Of a DNA stretch of 64,000 nt, positions 43,101 through 50,673 are shown piece by piece. The notes under the pieces are model-generated. The model did no database searches, was not told the origin of the DNA, and saw only the letters and a list, made by a program, of their open reading frames with translations. Every line of letters begins with the position of its first letter. The first letter of the stretch is position 1. Origin of the DNA: Nocardia aurea (GTDB taxonomy: Bacteria > Actinomycetota > Actinomycetes > Mycobacteriales > Mycobacteriaceae); NCBI RefSeq assembly GCF_003123685.1, contig NZ_QCYJ01000099.1, forward strand, positions 124,001 to 188,000. The letters run 5' to 3'. The translations under genes were made by a program, and so were the position numbers.

Positions 43101-43142
43101 GACACCTGGAACAGCGGAGCGGGCAGACGGTGGCCGGACCAT
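40131..43142 (-). CDS. glnE: Glutamine synthetase adenylyltransferase/deadenylase (GlnE)
   Basis: A 1003-residue bifunctional enzyme that attaches AMP to and removes it from the regulatory tyrosine of GlnA1. Each half has a nucleotidyltransferase core: the N-terminal AMP-removing domain contains VAMGKCGARELNYVSDVDVV, and the C-terminal adenylylating domain contains VIGMGRLGGLELGYGSDADV. Each has two acidic residues on the final strand. The length is normal for the family. It is required for growth in M. tuberculosis (Rv2221c) because it prevents excessive glutamine synthesis. It lies downstream of glnA2 on the same strand, separated by a strong hairpin, so glnE needs its own promoter or read-through. 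Confidence 0.96.
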   Translation of the reverse strand: MVRPPSARSAVPGVGRLGLLEPTAADSLRELAWDNVESIPVLWALSRAPDADLALNTMVKLREQLGTEWAALDSAVRTDTSLRGRLFALLGASSAFADHLVADPSSWLVLQRRDLPDRDELIADLLAVVKAVPEEGPHAGPMLFRAQIAGPEAVALLRRRYRDQLMLLAALDLAATVENEPVLPYQLVGRHLTDLADAALTAALSVAVARVCKDGPCQVRLAVVAMGKCGARELNYVSDVDVVFVAEPADPTATRLAAEMMSVGSQAFFDVDAALRPEGKAGALVRTLESHLAYYRRWARTWEFQALLKNRPMTGDLELGQQYRDALMPMVWAASERPDFVPDVQAMRRRVEDLVPEDLRERELKLGHGSLRDVEFAVQLLQLVHGRVDETLHVQGTVEALTALAAGGYVGRDDAANLTASYEFLRLLEHRLQLQRLKRTHTLPPADDEEGMRWLARAAHVRPDGRQDAVGVLAAEIRRNAVRVRRLHAKLFYRPLLESVAKLDSDALRLSPDAAIRQLAALGYTSPEHALGHLKALTGGVSRKGRIQALLLPTLLEWLGDTPNPDAGLLAYRRVSEGLDDQIWFLRELRDEGAIAQRLMIVLGSSEYLPDLLINAPDTIRMYADGPSGPLLLSPKQEDVSRGILTAAARYEDPWRAVAAARSLRRHELARVASADLLGMLDVPQVCRALSSVWVAVLEASLAAVIRAVEAETGEPAPADFAVIGMGRLGGLELGYGSDADVLFVCDPRPGFDETKAVKWSNSVADRVQKLLGAPSTDPPLHVDAGLRPEGRNGALVRTLAAYTAYYQQWAQPWEVQALLRAHQVAGDQELGVRFLHVIDKVRYPAGGVSAEAVREIRRIKARVDAERLPRGADPATHTKLGRGGLADIEWTVQLMQLRHAHEIPALHNTSTLESLDVIEQTKLLDASDVALLRDAWLTATKARNALVLVRGKPADQLPAPGRLLSAVARVAGWPNDDGSEFLDNYMRVTRRGKRVVERVFGG

Positions 43143-43175
43143 GGTTCTTAAATTACATGGCCCGGGTGAAGAAAG

Positions 43176-43206
43176 GTGCTCGGCCGGTCGAGCACCGGCC
43201 GAGCAC
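43176..43206 (-). terminator. Intrinsic terminator after glnA2
   Basis: Perfect 13-bp arms, GTGCTCGGCCGGT and its complement, enclose a 5-nt loop. On the minus strand the hairpin is followed by CTTTCTTC, a short T-rich tract. It lies 24 bp after the glnA2 stop and 34 bp before glnE. Confidence 0.8.
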
Positions 43207-43230
43207 AGGTCTCGGTGTGATCTCTTCGAG

Positions 43231-44571
43231 CTAGAGACCCAGGTATTCCTTCAGTTCGTACGGTGTGACCTGGCTGCGGTAGTCGGCCCACTCCCGGCGC
43301 TTGTTGCGCAGGAAGAAGTCGAACACGTGCTCACCGAGGGTCTCGGCGACCAGTTCGGACCGCTCCATGGCCTGCAACGCCTCGTCCAGGGTGCCGGGGA
43401 GTTCCCGGAAACCCATCGCGCGGCGTTCGGCCACCGTCAGCGACCACACGTCGTCCTCCGCCTCCGGCGGCAACGTGTAGCCCTTCTCGATGCCGCGCAG
43501 ACCGGCCGCCAGCAGGACCGCGAAGGTCAGGTACGGATTGCAGGCCGAATCGGGGCTGCGGATCTCGACGCGTCGCGACGAGGACTTGTTCGGCGTGTAC
43601 ATGGGCACGCGCACCAGCGCGGACCGGTTCGACCGGCCCCACGAGGCCGCGGTGGGCGCCTCGCCGCCGTGGATCAGGCGCTTGTAGGAGTTCACCCACT
43701 GGTTGGTGATCGCGCTGATCTCCGGCGCGTGCTCGAGGATGCCCGCGATGAACGCGCGCGCGGTGCTCGACAGGTTGATCGGATCGTCGGGGTCGTGGAA
43801 GGCGTTGGCTTCGCCCTCGAACAGGCTCATGTGGGTGTGCATGGCCGAACCCGGGTAGGCGGCGAACGGCTTGGGCATGAACGTCGCGCGCACGCCCTCG
43901 TCGATGGCCACTTCCTTGATCAGGTAGCGGAACGTCATCACGTTGTCGGCCATCGACAGCGCGTCGGCGTAGCGCAGATCGATCTCCTGCTGGCCGGGCG
44001 CGCCCTCGTGATGGCTGAACTCGACCGAGATGCCCATCGATTCCAGCGCGTCGATGGCGTGACGGCGGAAGTTGGGGGCCGAATCGTGCACGGCCTGGTC
44101 GAAGAAGCCGCCGGAATCGGCGGGCCGGGGCGGGGTGCCGTCCTGCGGGCTGTTCTCCAGCAGGAAGAACTCGATCTCGGGGTGCACGTAGCAGCTGAAG
44201 CCCACGTCGGCGGCTTTGTTCAACTGTCTGCGCAGCACGTGGCGCGGGTCGGCCCAAGACGGTGAACCGTCCGGCATGGTGATGTCGCAGAACATGCGGG
44301 CCGAATGCTGGTGCCCCTTGGAGGTGGCCCACGGCAGCACCTGGAAGGTGGACGGATCCGGCCGGGCGACCATATCGGCCTCCGAGACGCGGGCGAAGCC
44401 CTCGATGGCCGAGCCGTCGAATCCGATGCCCTCCTCGAACGCGCCTTCCAGTTCGGCGGGCGCGATCGCGACGGACTTCAGATAACCCAAAACGTCGGTG
44501 AACCAGAGACGCACGAAGCGGATGTCCCGCTCTTCGAGCGTCCGCAGCACGAATTCCTTCTGGCGATCCAT
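43231..44571 (-). CDS. glnA2: Glutamine synthetase type I homologue (GlnA2)
   Basis: A 446-residue glutamine synthetase family protein. Signatures FDGSAIEGFARVSEADM, MPKPFAAYPGSAMHTHMSL and ITNQWVNSYKRLIHGGEAPTA cover the latch, metal and ATP sites. The glutamate-binding region is intact. The adenylylation loop found in GlnA1 (LYELPPEE) is absent, so this form is not expected to be a GlnE target. It corresponds to Rv2222c. In actinobacteria GlnA2 often has low glutamine synthetase activity, and some relatives act on polyamines. A weak GlnR-like unit lies upstream. Confidence 0.93.
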   Translation of the reverse strand: MDRQKEFVLRTLEERDIRFVRLWFTDVLGYLKSVAIAPAELEGAFEEGIGFDGSAIEGFARVSEADMVARPDPSTFQVLPWATSKGHQHSARMFCDITMPDGSPSWADPRHVLRRQLNKAADVGFSCYVHPEIEFFLLENSPQDGTPPRPADSGGFFDQAVHDSAPNFRRHAIDALESMGISVEFSHHEGAPGQQEIDLRYADALSMADNVMTFRYLIKEVAIDEGVRATFMPKPFAAYPGSAMHTHMSLFEGEANAFHDPDDPINLSSTARAFIAGILEHAPEISAITNQWVNSYKRLIHGGEAPTAASWGRSNRSALVRVPMYTPNKSSSRRVEIRSPDSACNPYLTFAVLLAAGLRGIEKGYTLPPEAEDDVWSLTVAERRAMGFRELPGTLDEALQAMERSELVAETLGEHVFDFFLRNKRREWADYRSQVTPYELKEYLGL

Positions 44572-44594
44572 GTCCGCGAGAGTAAAGACCTGGC

Positions 44595-44610
44595 GTTAAA
44601 TCCGTGTTAC
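44595..44610 (-). promoter_or_regulatory. Weak single GlnR-like unit upstream of glnA2
   Basis: On the minus strand GTAAC-n6-TTAAC lies 24 bp before the glnA2 ATG. It matches the first GlnR half-site, but TTAAC only partly matches the second (GAAAC), and no second unit follows at the right spacing. Confidence 0.25.
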
Positions 44611-44728
44611 ATACAGGCTGAGGTTTGCAATGTCGGTAGCTGAGGGGCTTTCCGGTACCTAGTTCGCGTCCGAACTGCCGCGAATGTGAGGTATGACGCG
44701 GGTTGGACACAACCGCGCCGCGCCGCTG

Positions 44729-46276
44729 TCAGCAGGTGAGTCCCGGCGCGGGTTCGGTGAGGTCGACCAGGTAGGCGACGACGGCGTCATCGAGACATTT
44801 GTCGCCCGCGACGAGCGCGGCGGTGTGCCGATTCCCGCGATAGGTGATGAGGGAGGCCCCGAGTTGCTGGGCCAGATCGACACCGGCCTGATACGGAGTC
44901 GCCGGATCCTCGGTCGTGGAGACCACCACCGTCTTCGGCAGACCCGTCACCGATATCCGATGCGGTTCGCTCGTATTCGGGACCGGCCACGACACACACA
45001 GGTCGAGCGGAGCCGCGCCGGTGCCGCGACCGTCGTCGATGAACGGCGCGGCCTTGCGGTATTCCATGTCCTGGCGACCCGCGAGAGCCGGATCGGCGAT
45101 CCGGGGATCGTCCACGCAGCGGATGGCGTTGAAGGCGTCGTCGGTATTGCGGTAGGTGCCGTCCTCGCGGCGGCCGTCGTACATATCGGCCAGTTGCAAC
45201 AGGGTGTCGCCGCGCCCCTTGCCGAGTTCGTCGAGACCCATGGTCAGCACCTGCCACAGTTCGTCGGTGTAGAGGGCTTGCCGGACGCCGGTGATCGCGT
45301 CGTCGTAGGTCAGTCCGCGCGGGTCGGTGGTCGCGGCGGGCGTCGTCCACAGCGGGTCGACCAGTGCGCGGAAACGGGCCACGGCGCGCGTCGGATCGGA
45401 GCCGAGCGGGCAGTCGGGTTTGCTCGCGCACTCGGCGCTGTAGGCCTCGAACACGCCCTGGAATCCGGCGGCCTGGCGCAGTGATTCCTGGACCGGGTCC
45501 TGGGAGGAGTCGACCGCGCCGTCGAGTACGAGCGCGCGCACCCGGTCGGGGAATCGCTCGGCGTAGGCCGAACCGAGCCTGGTGCCGTAGGAGTAGCCCA
45601 GGTAGTTCAGTCCCGGATCGCCGAGCACCGCCCGGATGACGTCCATGTCCTGCACGACCTCGCGGGTGCCGACATGGGCGAGGAATTCCGTGCCGGTCCG
45701 CTCCGCGCATTTGTCGGCGTAGGCCTTGTTCTCGGCCTCCATCTCGGCGATCCCCGCCGGGGAGTTGTCCTCGGGCGGATCGGCCCGCTCGGCGTCGGAC
45801 TCCTGCGGCGTCAGGCAGGAGATGGTCGGCGTCGAGGATCCGATCCCGCGCGGGTCGAATCCGACCCGGTCGAAACGTTCGGCCAGTTCGCCGCGTCCGG
45901 CGATGCTGACCATCGACAATCCGGAACCACCGGGCCCGCCCGGATTCAGCAGCAACGATCCGATCCTGTCCCCCGAGGCCGGGATCCGCGACAGCGCGAT
46001 CTGCGCGGTGGCGCCGTCGGGTTTCGCGTAGTCGACCGGAACGGTGACCTTCGCGCATTCGGCGCTGGGCGGGAGACGATCCTCCGGATCACCGAAGCCG
46101 TCGCAGTCACCCCACCGCACCGACTGGTCGTAGAAGCGCTCCAGTCCGGCGGGCGCCGGGGGCGAGGGCACCGGTGTCGTCTTCGGCTCGGCCGTACCGC
46201 CGCATCCCGCGACGACCAGCAGCATCCCGGCCACACCTGTCACCAGCAACCCACGACCGCTCCGCACCCGACCCAT
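44729..46276 (-). CDS. Hip1/CaeA-like serine hydrolase lipoprotein
   Basis: A 515-residue cell-envelope hydrolase corresponding to Rv2224c (Hip1/CaeA). The lipobox is VAGC after LLVTGVAGMLLV, so it is exported and lipid-anchored. The domain contains LLNPGGPGGSG (oxyanion region), FDPRGIGSS, the nucleophile elbow LGYSYGT, VSTTEDPATPY (Asp) and RGNRHTAALVAGDKC (His), a full alpha/beta-hydrolase triad typical of tripeptidyl-aminopeptidase/proteinase types. Mycobacterial Hip1 cleaves the chaperone GroEL2 and shapes host responses. ATG 46276 begins MGRVRSGRG. M. tuberculosis has two such genes in tandem (Rv2223c, Rv2224c); here there is one. Confidence 0.9.
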   Translation of the reverse strand: MGRVRSGRGLLVTGVAGMLLVVAGCGGTAEPKTTPVPSPPAPAGLERFYDQSVRWGDCDGFGDPEDRLPPSAECAKVTVPVDYAKPDGATAQIALSRIPASGDRIGSLLLNPGGPGGSGLSMVSIAGRGELAERFDRVGFDPRGIGSSTPTISCLTPQESDAERADPPEDNSPAGIAEMEAENKAYADKCAERTGTEFLAHVGTREVVQDMDVIRAVLGDPGLNYLGYSYGTRLGSAYAERFPDRVRALVLDGAVDSSQDPVQESLRQAAGFQGVFEAYSAECASKPDCPLGSDPTRAVARFRALVDPLWTTPAATTDPRGLTYDDAITGVRQALYTDELWQVLTMGLDELGKGRGDTLLQLADMYDGRREDGTYRNTDDAFNAIRCVDDPRIADPALAGRQDMEYRKAAPFIDDGRGTGAAPLDLCVSWPVPNTSEPHRISVTGLPKTVVVSTTEDPATPYQAGVDLAQQLGASLITYRGNRHTAALVAGDKCLDDAVVAYLVDLTEPAPGLTC

Positions 46277-46514
46277 GCCGATGATCCTGCCAGGGGCGCG
46301 GCGCTTCCCCGCGCGCCACCACCCGGGCCGCCGATCATGTCGCGCGGTCGGCACCGTTCACGTCGGCAACGCAGAGGCACGCCGGTCACGCCTGTGACCA
46401 ATTGCACCGGCGACCGGCCTTATTACCCGGGTCGTCGCGGTGGCACACTGGAGCTGTCAGAGAACCCGGGGACCCCACAGGGCCTCGAGGCGACACGTAG
46501 CGAAAGGGACGATG

Positions 46515-47372
46515 ATGTCCGTATCCGATTCGGAAACCCCTGCCTACGGTGCGGCTCCTGCCGAGCCGAAGAAGACCGTGCGCAAGACGCGGGTGCATCA
46601 CCTCCAGCAGATGAAGGCCGACGGCGAGCGCTGGGCCATGCTGACGGCCTACGACTATTCCTCGGCCCGCTTGTTCGAAGAGGCCGGGATCCCGGTCCTG
46701 CTGGTCGGTGACTCGGCCGCGAACGTGGTGTACGGCTACGACACCACCGTGCCCATCACGGTGGACGAGCTGATCCCCCTCGTCCGTGGGGTCGTGCGCG
46801 GCGCGCCGAACGCCCTCGTCGTCGCCGACCTGCCCTTCGGGACCTACGAGAGTTCCCCGCAGCAGGCCCTCGCGACCGCGACCCGGTTCATGAAGGAGGG
46901 CCAGGCGCACGCGGTGAAACTCGAGGGCGGTGAGCGCGTGGCCGAGCAGATCGCGCTGATCAGCGCGTCGGGCATCCCGGTGATGGCGCATATCGGTTTC
47001 ACCCCGCAGAGCGTCAACGGGCTCGGCGGTTTCCGGGTGCAGGGCCGCGGCGACGGCGCCGAACAGCTCATCGCCGACGCTATCGCCGTACAGGAGGCGG
47101 GCGCGTTCTCGGTGGTCATGGAGATGGTTCCCGCCGAACTCGCCGGACAGGTCACCCGCAAGCTGACCATTCCGACCGTCGGCATCGGCGCGGGCGCGGA
47201 ATGCGATGCCCAGGTACTGGTCTGGCAGGACATGGCCGGATACACCAGCGGCAAGACCGCGAAATTCGTCAAGCGTTTCGGCGATATCGGCGGTCAGTTG
47301 CGCACCGCGGCGGCTACCTACGCCGACGAGGTACGGCGCGGCACCTTCCCCGGTCCCGAACACAGCTTCTGA
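46515..47372 (+). CDS. panB: 3-methyl-2-oxobutanoate hydroxymethyltransferase
   Basis: A 285-residue TIM-barrel enzyme of pantothenate synthesis that adds a hydroxymethyl group from methylene-tetrahydrofolate to 2-oxoisovalerate, giving ketopantoate. Motifs are MLTAYDYSSARLFEEAGI, LVGDSAANVVYGYD (Mg ligands), VKLEGGE, MAHIGFTPQSVNGLGGF, and EMVPAELA with the catalytic Glu. The second of two adjacent ATG codons (46515) is better spaced from the AAGGGA ribosome-binding site. It corresponds to Rv2225. A 15-bp hairpin 7 bp after its stop ends the transcript. The divergent gene is the Hip1-like hydrolase. Confidence 0.96.
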   Translation: MSVSDSETPAYGAAPAEPKKTVRKTRVHHLQQMKADGERWAMLTAYDYSSARLFEEAGIPVLLVGDSAANVVYGYDTTVPITVDELIPLVRGVVRGAPNALVVADLPFGTYESSPQQALATATRFMKEGQAHAVKLEGGERVAEQIALISASGIPVMAHIGFTPQSVNGLGGFRVQGRGDGAEQLIADAIAVQEAGAFSVVMEMVPAELAGQVTRKLTIPTVGIGAGAECDAQVLVWQDMAGYTSGKTAKFVKRFGDIGGQLRTAAATYADEVRRGTFPGPEHSF

Positions 47373-47379
47373 TCGCGCG

Positions 47380-47427
47380 GGCGGGTCGAGCGGTAGAGGA
47401 CATTCCCACGACACCGCTCGACCCGCC
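47380..47427 (+). terminator. Hairpin terminator after panB
   Basis: Perfect 15-bp arms, GGCGGGTCGAGCGGT and its complement, with an 18-nt loop, start 7 bp after the panB stop. No T-run follows. Confidence 0.65.
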
Positions 47428-47637
47428 GTCCGCACCACTGACCGAGTAAGCCTCACGCATCCATTCCTGTCGAGAACCGTCCTCAGCGATCCCTCCCGGA
47501 CCGAATACTTCGCGCGCTGGGAGCGATTCGAGTCGCGCGGCGGCTTCGGCTGAACCGGACCGCCCGAGGCGCGCACCGGACCGGTCGAATCAGTGGCAGT
47601 ATCGAAATCGACCGATTCGACACGATCAGAGGTACCG

Positions 47638-48081
47638 ATGCCGCACAGCCGATGGATTTCTCGCAGCACGCTGCTCGCGGCAGGAGTTCTCACCGCCGCG
47701 GCGCTGGCCGCCTGCGGACCCACCGACGACCCGAATCCCACCGGAAGTTCCGGTTCGGTCACCTCGACCCCGCGGGCCACCACGGGCGCGGGCAGCGCCG
47801 GCAGCCAGAAGCCGACCGCCCAGGTAACCGACGCGGCGGGCAAAGCGCTCTGCGACGCGATCCGCCCCGAGCTGTCCAATTTCCGGGTGCAGGGTCCCAC
47901 GCTCGGCGGGGTCGGCATGAACCTGATCGTGCATCCGTGGGGACTGCAATACGGCATCGACGTTCTCGGCAACAAGGCCGTCGTCGACACCGCCACTTCG
48001 AAGAGCTGCCCCGATGTGCGCCAGCAGGCGATCGAGGCGTTGTCGGCGCCGGATCTGGCCTCGGTGATCGTGGGGCTGTGA
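47638..48081 (+). CDS. Small lipoprotein, 147 aa
   Basis: An exported lipoprotein with lipobox LAAC after LLAAGVLTAAA. A Thr/Ser/Gly-rich linker of about 40 residues follows, then a compact C-terminal domain with two cysteines (ALCDAIRPELSNFRVQG and KSCPDVRQQAIEAL) that probably form a disulfide. The family is not recognised; similar small lipoproteins with an ending of this kind are common in Nocardia. AGAGG precedes ATG 47638. Its stop overlaps the prolyl iminopeptidase start by one base (TGATG), so the two are co-transcribed. Confidence 0.78.
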   Translation: MPHSRWISRSTLLAAGVLTAAALAACGPTDDPNPTGSSGSVTSTPRATTGAGSAGSQKPTAQVTDAAGKALCDAIRPELSNFRVQGPTLGGVGMNLIVHPWGLQYGIDVLGNKAVVDTATSKSCPDVRQQAIEALSAPDLASVIVGL

Positions 48082-49043
48082 TGCGCACGCTGTATCCCGA
48101 GATCGAGCCGTACGACTCCGGCATGCTCGACGTCGGCGCGGGCCAGTCCGTGTACTGGGAGGTCAGCGGCAATCCCGAGGGTAGACCGGTGGTGTTCCTG
48201 CACGGCGGTCCCGGCGGCGGCACCTCGCCCGCGCAACGGCGATTCTTCGATCCGTCGGCCTACCGGATCGTGCTGTTCGATCAGCGCGGCTGCGGTCGCT
48301 CCACCCCGCACCTGGCCGACGGCGCGTCACTGGAGACCAACACCACCTGGCATCTGATCGCCGATATCGAAGCCCTGCGTGCCCATCTCGCCATCGATCG
48401 GTGGCAGGTCTTCGGTGGCTCGTGGGGTTCCACACTCGCCCTCGCCTACGCCCAGAAATATCCCGAGCGGGTCACCGAACTGGTGCTGCGCGGCATATTC
48501 CTGTTGCGGCGCAAGGAAATCGATTGGTACTACAACGGCGCCGCCGGATCCGTCTACCCGGACGAGTGGGAGAAATTCCTGGCCCCGGTGCCGGAATCCG
48601 AACGCGGCGAGGATCTGGTCGAGGTCTACCACCGGCTGCTGCACTCCCCCGACGACCGGATCGCGACCGCCGCCGCCATCGCCTGGTCCACCTGGGAAGG
48701 TTCGACGAGTTCGCTGCTGCCGCAGCCGGATCGCGTGGCCGAGACCGCCGCGCCCCGGTTCGCGCTCGCCTTCGCCAGGATCGAGAACCATTATTTCCGC
48801 CACGGCGGTTTCCTCGACGAGGGTCAGCTGCTGCGCGATATCGGCATCATCTCCCACATTCCGGCGGTCATCGTCCAGGGGCGGCACGACATCGTCTGCC
48901 CCGCGGTCAGCGCCTGGGATCTGCATCGCGCCTGGCCCGGTTCGACATTGCGCATCGTCGACGACGCCGGTCACTCGGCGAACGAACCCGGCATCACCCA
49001 CCATCTCGTCGAGGCGACCGACGGATTCTCGAAAGTGAGTTGA
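48081..49043 (+). CDS. pip: Prolyl iminopeptidase (proline aminopeptidase)
   Basis: A 320-residue alpha/beta hydrolase (S33) that releases N-terminal proline from peptides in the cytoplasm. The oxyanion signature HGGPGGG, FDQRGCGRSTPH, the nucleophile elbow GGSWGS, the catalytic Asp in QGRHDIVCP and the catalytic His in AGHSANEP are all present. The length is standard for the E. coli/Xanthomonas type Pip. ATG 48081 overlaps the preceding lipoprotein stop by one base, and a CHAD gene follows 4 bp later. It lies inside the block between panB and the RNase H gene. Confidence 0.93.
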   Translation: MRTLYPEIEPYDSGMLDVGAGQSVYWEVSGNPEGRPVVFLHGGPGGGTSPAQRRFFDPSAYRIVLFDQRGCGRSTPHLADGASLETNTTWHLIADIEALRAHLAIDRWQVFGGSWGSTLALAYAQKYPERVTELVLRGIFLLRRKEIDWYYNGAAGSVYPDEWEKFLAPVPESERGEDLVEVYHRLLHSPDDRIATAAAIAWSTWEGSTSSLLPQPDRVAETAAPRFALAFARIENHYFRHGGFLDEGQLLRDIGIISHIPAVIVQGRHDIVCPAVSAWDLHRAWPGSTLRIVDDAGHSANEPGITHHLVEATDGFSKVS

Positions 49044-49047
49044 TCGC

Positions 49048-49932
49048 ATGGGGGTCACCGCAGGAACCGCGCTGATCACGGCGCTCGGCGACGACGTCGA
49101 CCGGCTCACCGCCGCCGAACCCGACGTGCGCGCCGACGCCGACGATTCGGTGCACCAGATGCGGGTGGCGACGCGGCGACTGCGCAGTGTGCTGCGCTCG
49201 TACAAGACGCTGCTCCAGCGAGATCCGGTGACTGCGGCGAATATCGAGTTGAAGTGGCTGGCCGATCTGCTCGGCGTCGCGCGTGACGCCGAGGTGCGCG
49301 CCGATCGTTTCGTCACCCTGCTCGACGAACAGGCGACCGATCTCTCCCAGGACGATCTGGCCACGGCGACCGCCCGGCTCGTCACCGCGGAGCGCGCCCG
49401 CTACGAGTCCGCGCACGCCGACATCCTCACCGCGCTGGACGCCGACCGCTACCGCGCGCTGCACGACCTGCTGATCCGATGGCGTACCGCGCCGCCGCTG
49501 CGCTCCTCGCGTGCCGCCGCCCCCGCCGCCGGATTCTTCGGTTTCGTACTGCATCGCGACCAGGAACGCGTCGAAGCGCTGATCAGGACCGAGCCGACCG
49601 TCTCCCCCGCCGACCGCGTCGAACTGCTGCACGACATCCGCAAAAGCGCCAAACGCCTGCGATATTCGTGCGAAGCGGCCGAGGGCGTCCTCGGGGAGCA
49701 GGCGACCGCGCTCGGCTCACGCGCCAAACGACTACAGACCGTGCTCGGCGACCACCGCGACGCCGTCGAATCGCGCGAGGCGATCCTGGAACGCGCCGCC
49801 GCGGCCGAGGCCGCCGGGGAACCCACCGAGGTCTACCATCGCCTCGCCGCCGTCGAACAGAGCGCCGCCGACCGCGAATTGGACCGCTACCCCGTCGCCG
49901 CCCGAGCCCTGTCGACCGGCAAGCCCCAGTAG
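49048..49932 (+). CDS. CHAD-domain protein
   Basis: A 294-residue helical protein made of a CHAD domain. Conserved His and Arg/Lys positions lie in VHQMRVATRRLRSVLRSY, LLGVARDAEV, LLHDIRKSAKRLRYSCEA and LQTVLGDHRDA. CHAD domains bind polyphosphate. The mycobacterial neighbour Rv2226 is, as I recall it, a CYTH-CHAD fusion of over 500 residues; here there is no CYTH (triphosphatase) domain before it. The gene follows pip by 4 bp. A role in polyphosphate binding is an inference from the family. Confidence 0.87.
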   Translation: MGVTAGTALITALGDDVDRLTAAEPDVRADADDSVHQMRVATRRLRSVLRSYKTLLQRDPVTAANIELKWLADLLGVARDAEVRADRFVTLLDEQATDLSQDDLATATARLVTAERARYESAHADILTALDADRYRALHDLLIRWRTAPPLRSSRAAAPAAGFFGFVLHRDQERVEALIRTEPTVSPADRVELLHDIRKSAKRLRYSCEAAEGVLGEQATALGSRAKRLQTVLGDHRDAVESREAILERAAAAEAAGEPTEVYHRLAAVEQSAADRELDRYPVAARALSTGKPQ

Positions 49933-50074
49933 GGCCCGCCGTCCACGCACGTCACGTTTTCGCCGCCGCGCGAAGACGATCGAATGCTCGCGGCATCGGT
50001 CCTCGCCCCAGGAACTCCGCGACTCCTTTCCGGGGTGACCCGGCGAAAAACGTCGCACGGACCCGAAAGGCGGC

Positions 50075-50545
50075 TCAGGTCGTGGTCTTGTCGCGCAGGG
50101 CGGCGCGCTCGGCCGCACGGGCGGCGCGGCGTTCACGACTGGCGGCGGTTCGGCGAGGTTGGGGCTGCGGGGCGGCCCGCACGTCGGATCGGCGGTCGCC
50201 GGACGGTCGGACGTCGGGGCGGCGGTGGCGACGGCGGCGTTCGTGGGCGGGGAGTGAATCCTCGGACACGTTGTAGAGGTCTATCGAGCGTACGAAATCC
50301 ACCAGGAGCGCGATGGGGAATATCAAGACCCACAGGCTCATCACCGCAGGGCCGCCGTCGTGGAAGAACGCCAGGTAGCAGGCGTAGACCAGGAACGCGA
50401 CACCGAAGACACCGTTGACGATCCGGCGCCCGAGTCCCACTTCCTTCGCGGCGAGCGAGAGCAGCACCAGCATGATGCCGCTGGCTGTGTACGCGAAAAT
50501 GAAGAAACCCACGGCCGAAACCCCCACGGAGACACTGGCGGACAC
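50075..50545 (-). CDS. Membrane protein of unknown function, 156 aa
   Basis: An inner-membrane protein with three hydrophobic helices in the first 90 residues (FFIFAYTASGIMLVLLSLAA, then IVNGVFGVAFLVYACYLAFF, then SLWVLIFPIALLVDFV). A strongly basic tail rich in Arg and Ala follows (about residues 95-156), probably facing the cytoplasm and possibly binding nucleic acid or anionic lipid. No family is recognised. A GTG start at 50545 is assumed without a clear ribosome-binding site. It lies downstream of the RNB ribonuclease gene on the same strand, 128 bp away. Confidence 0.68.
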   Translation of the reverse strand: MSASVSVGVSAVGFFIFAYTASGIMLVLLSLAAKEVGLGRRIVNGVFGVAFLVYACYLAFFHDGGPAVMSLWVLIFPIALLVDFVRSIDLYNVSEDSLPAHERRRRHRRPDVRPSGDRRSDVRAAPQPQPRRTAASRERRAARAAERAALRDKTTT

Positions 50546-50673
50546 GCCGCGCTATCGAACGAGCGACAGCGTAGCAACTGTGCGTGGGAATCGGGCGGCG
50601 GTCCCGCTTCGGAACGAGGGCGCACGACAGCGCGGTAGCCCTCCGCGCCCGCGCGGCCGAGATGCGAGTGGGC

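Noticed and set aside
41763..43151. Long plus-strand frame inside glnE
   Set aside because: It is antisense to the well-conserved GlnE sequence and has His/Gln/Arg-rich composition with no recognisable domain.
47428..47553. Short plus-strand frame after panB ending in RWERFESRGGFG
   Set aside because: It is continuous with a shadow frame of panB, starts after a terminator-like hairpin and has no ribosome-binding site.
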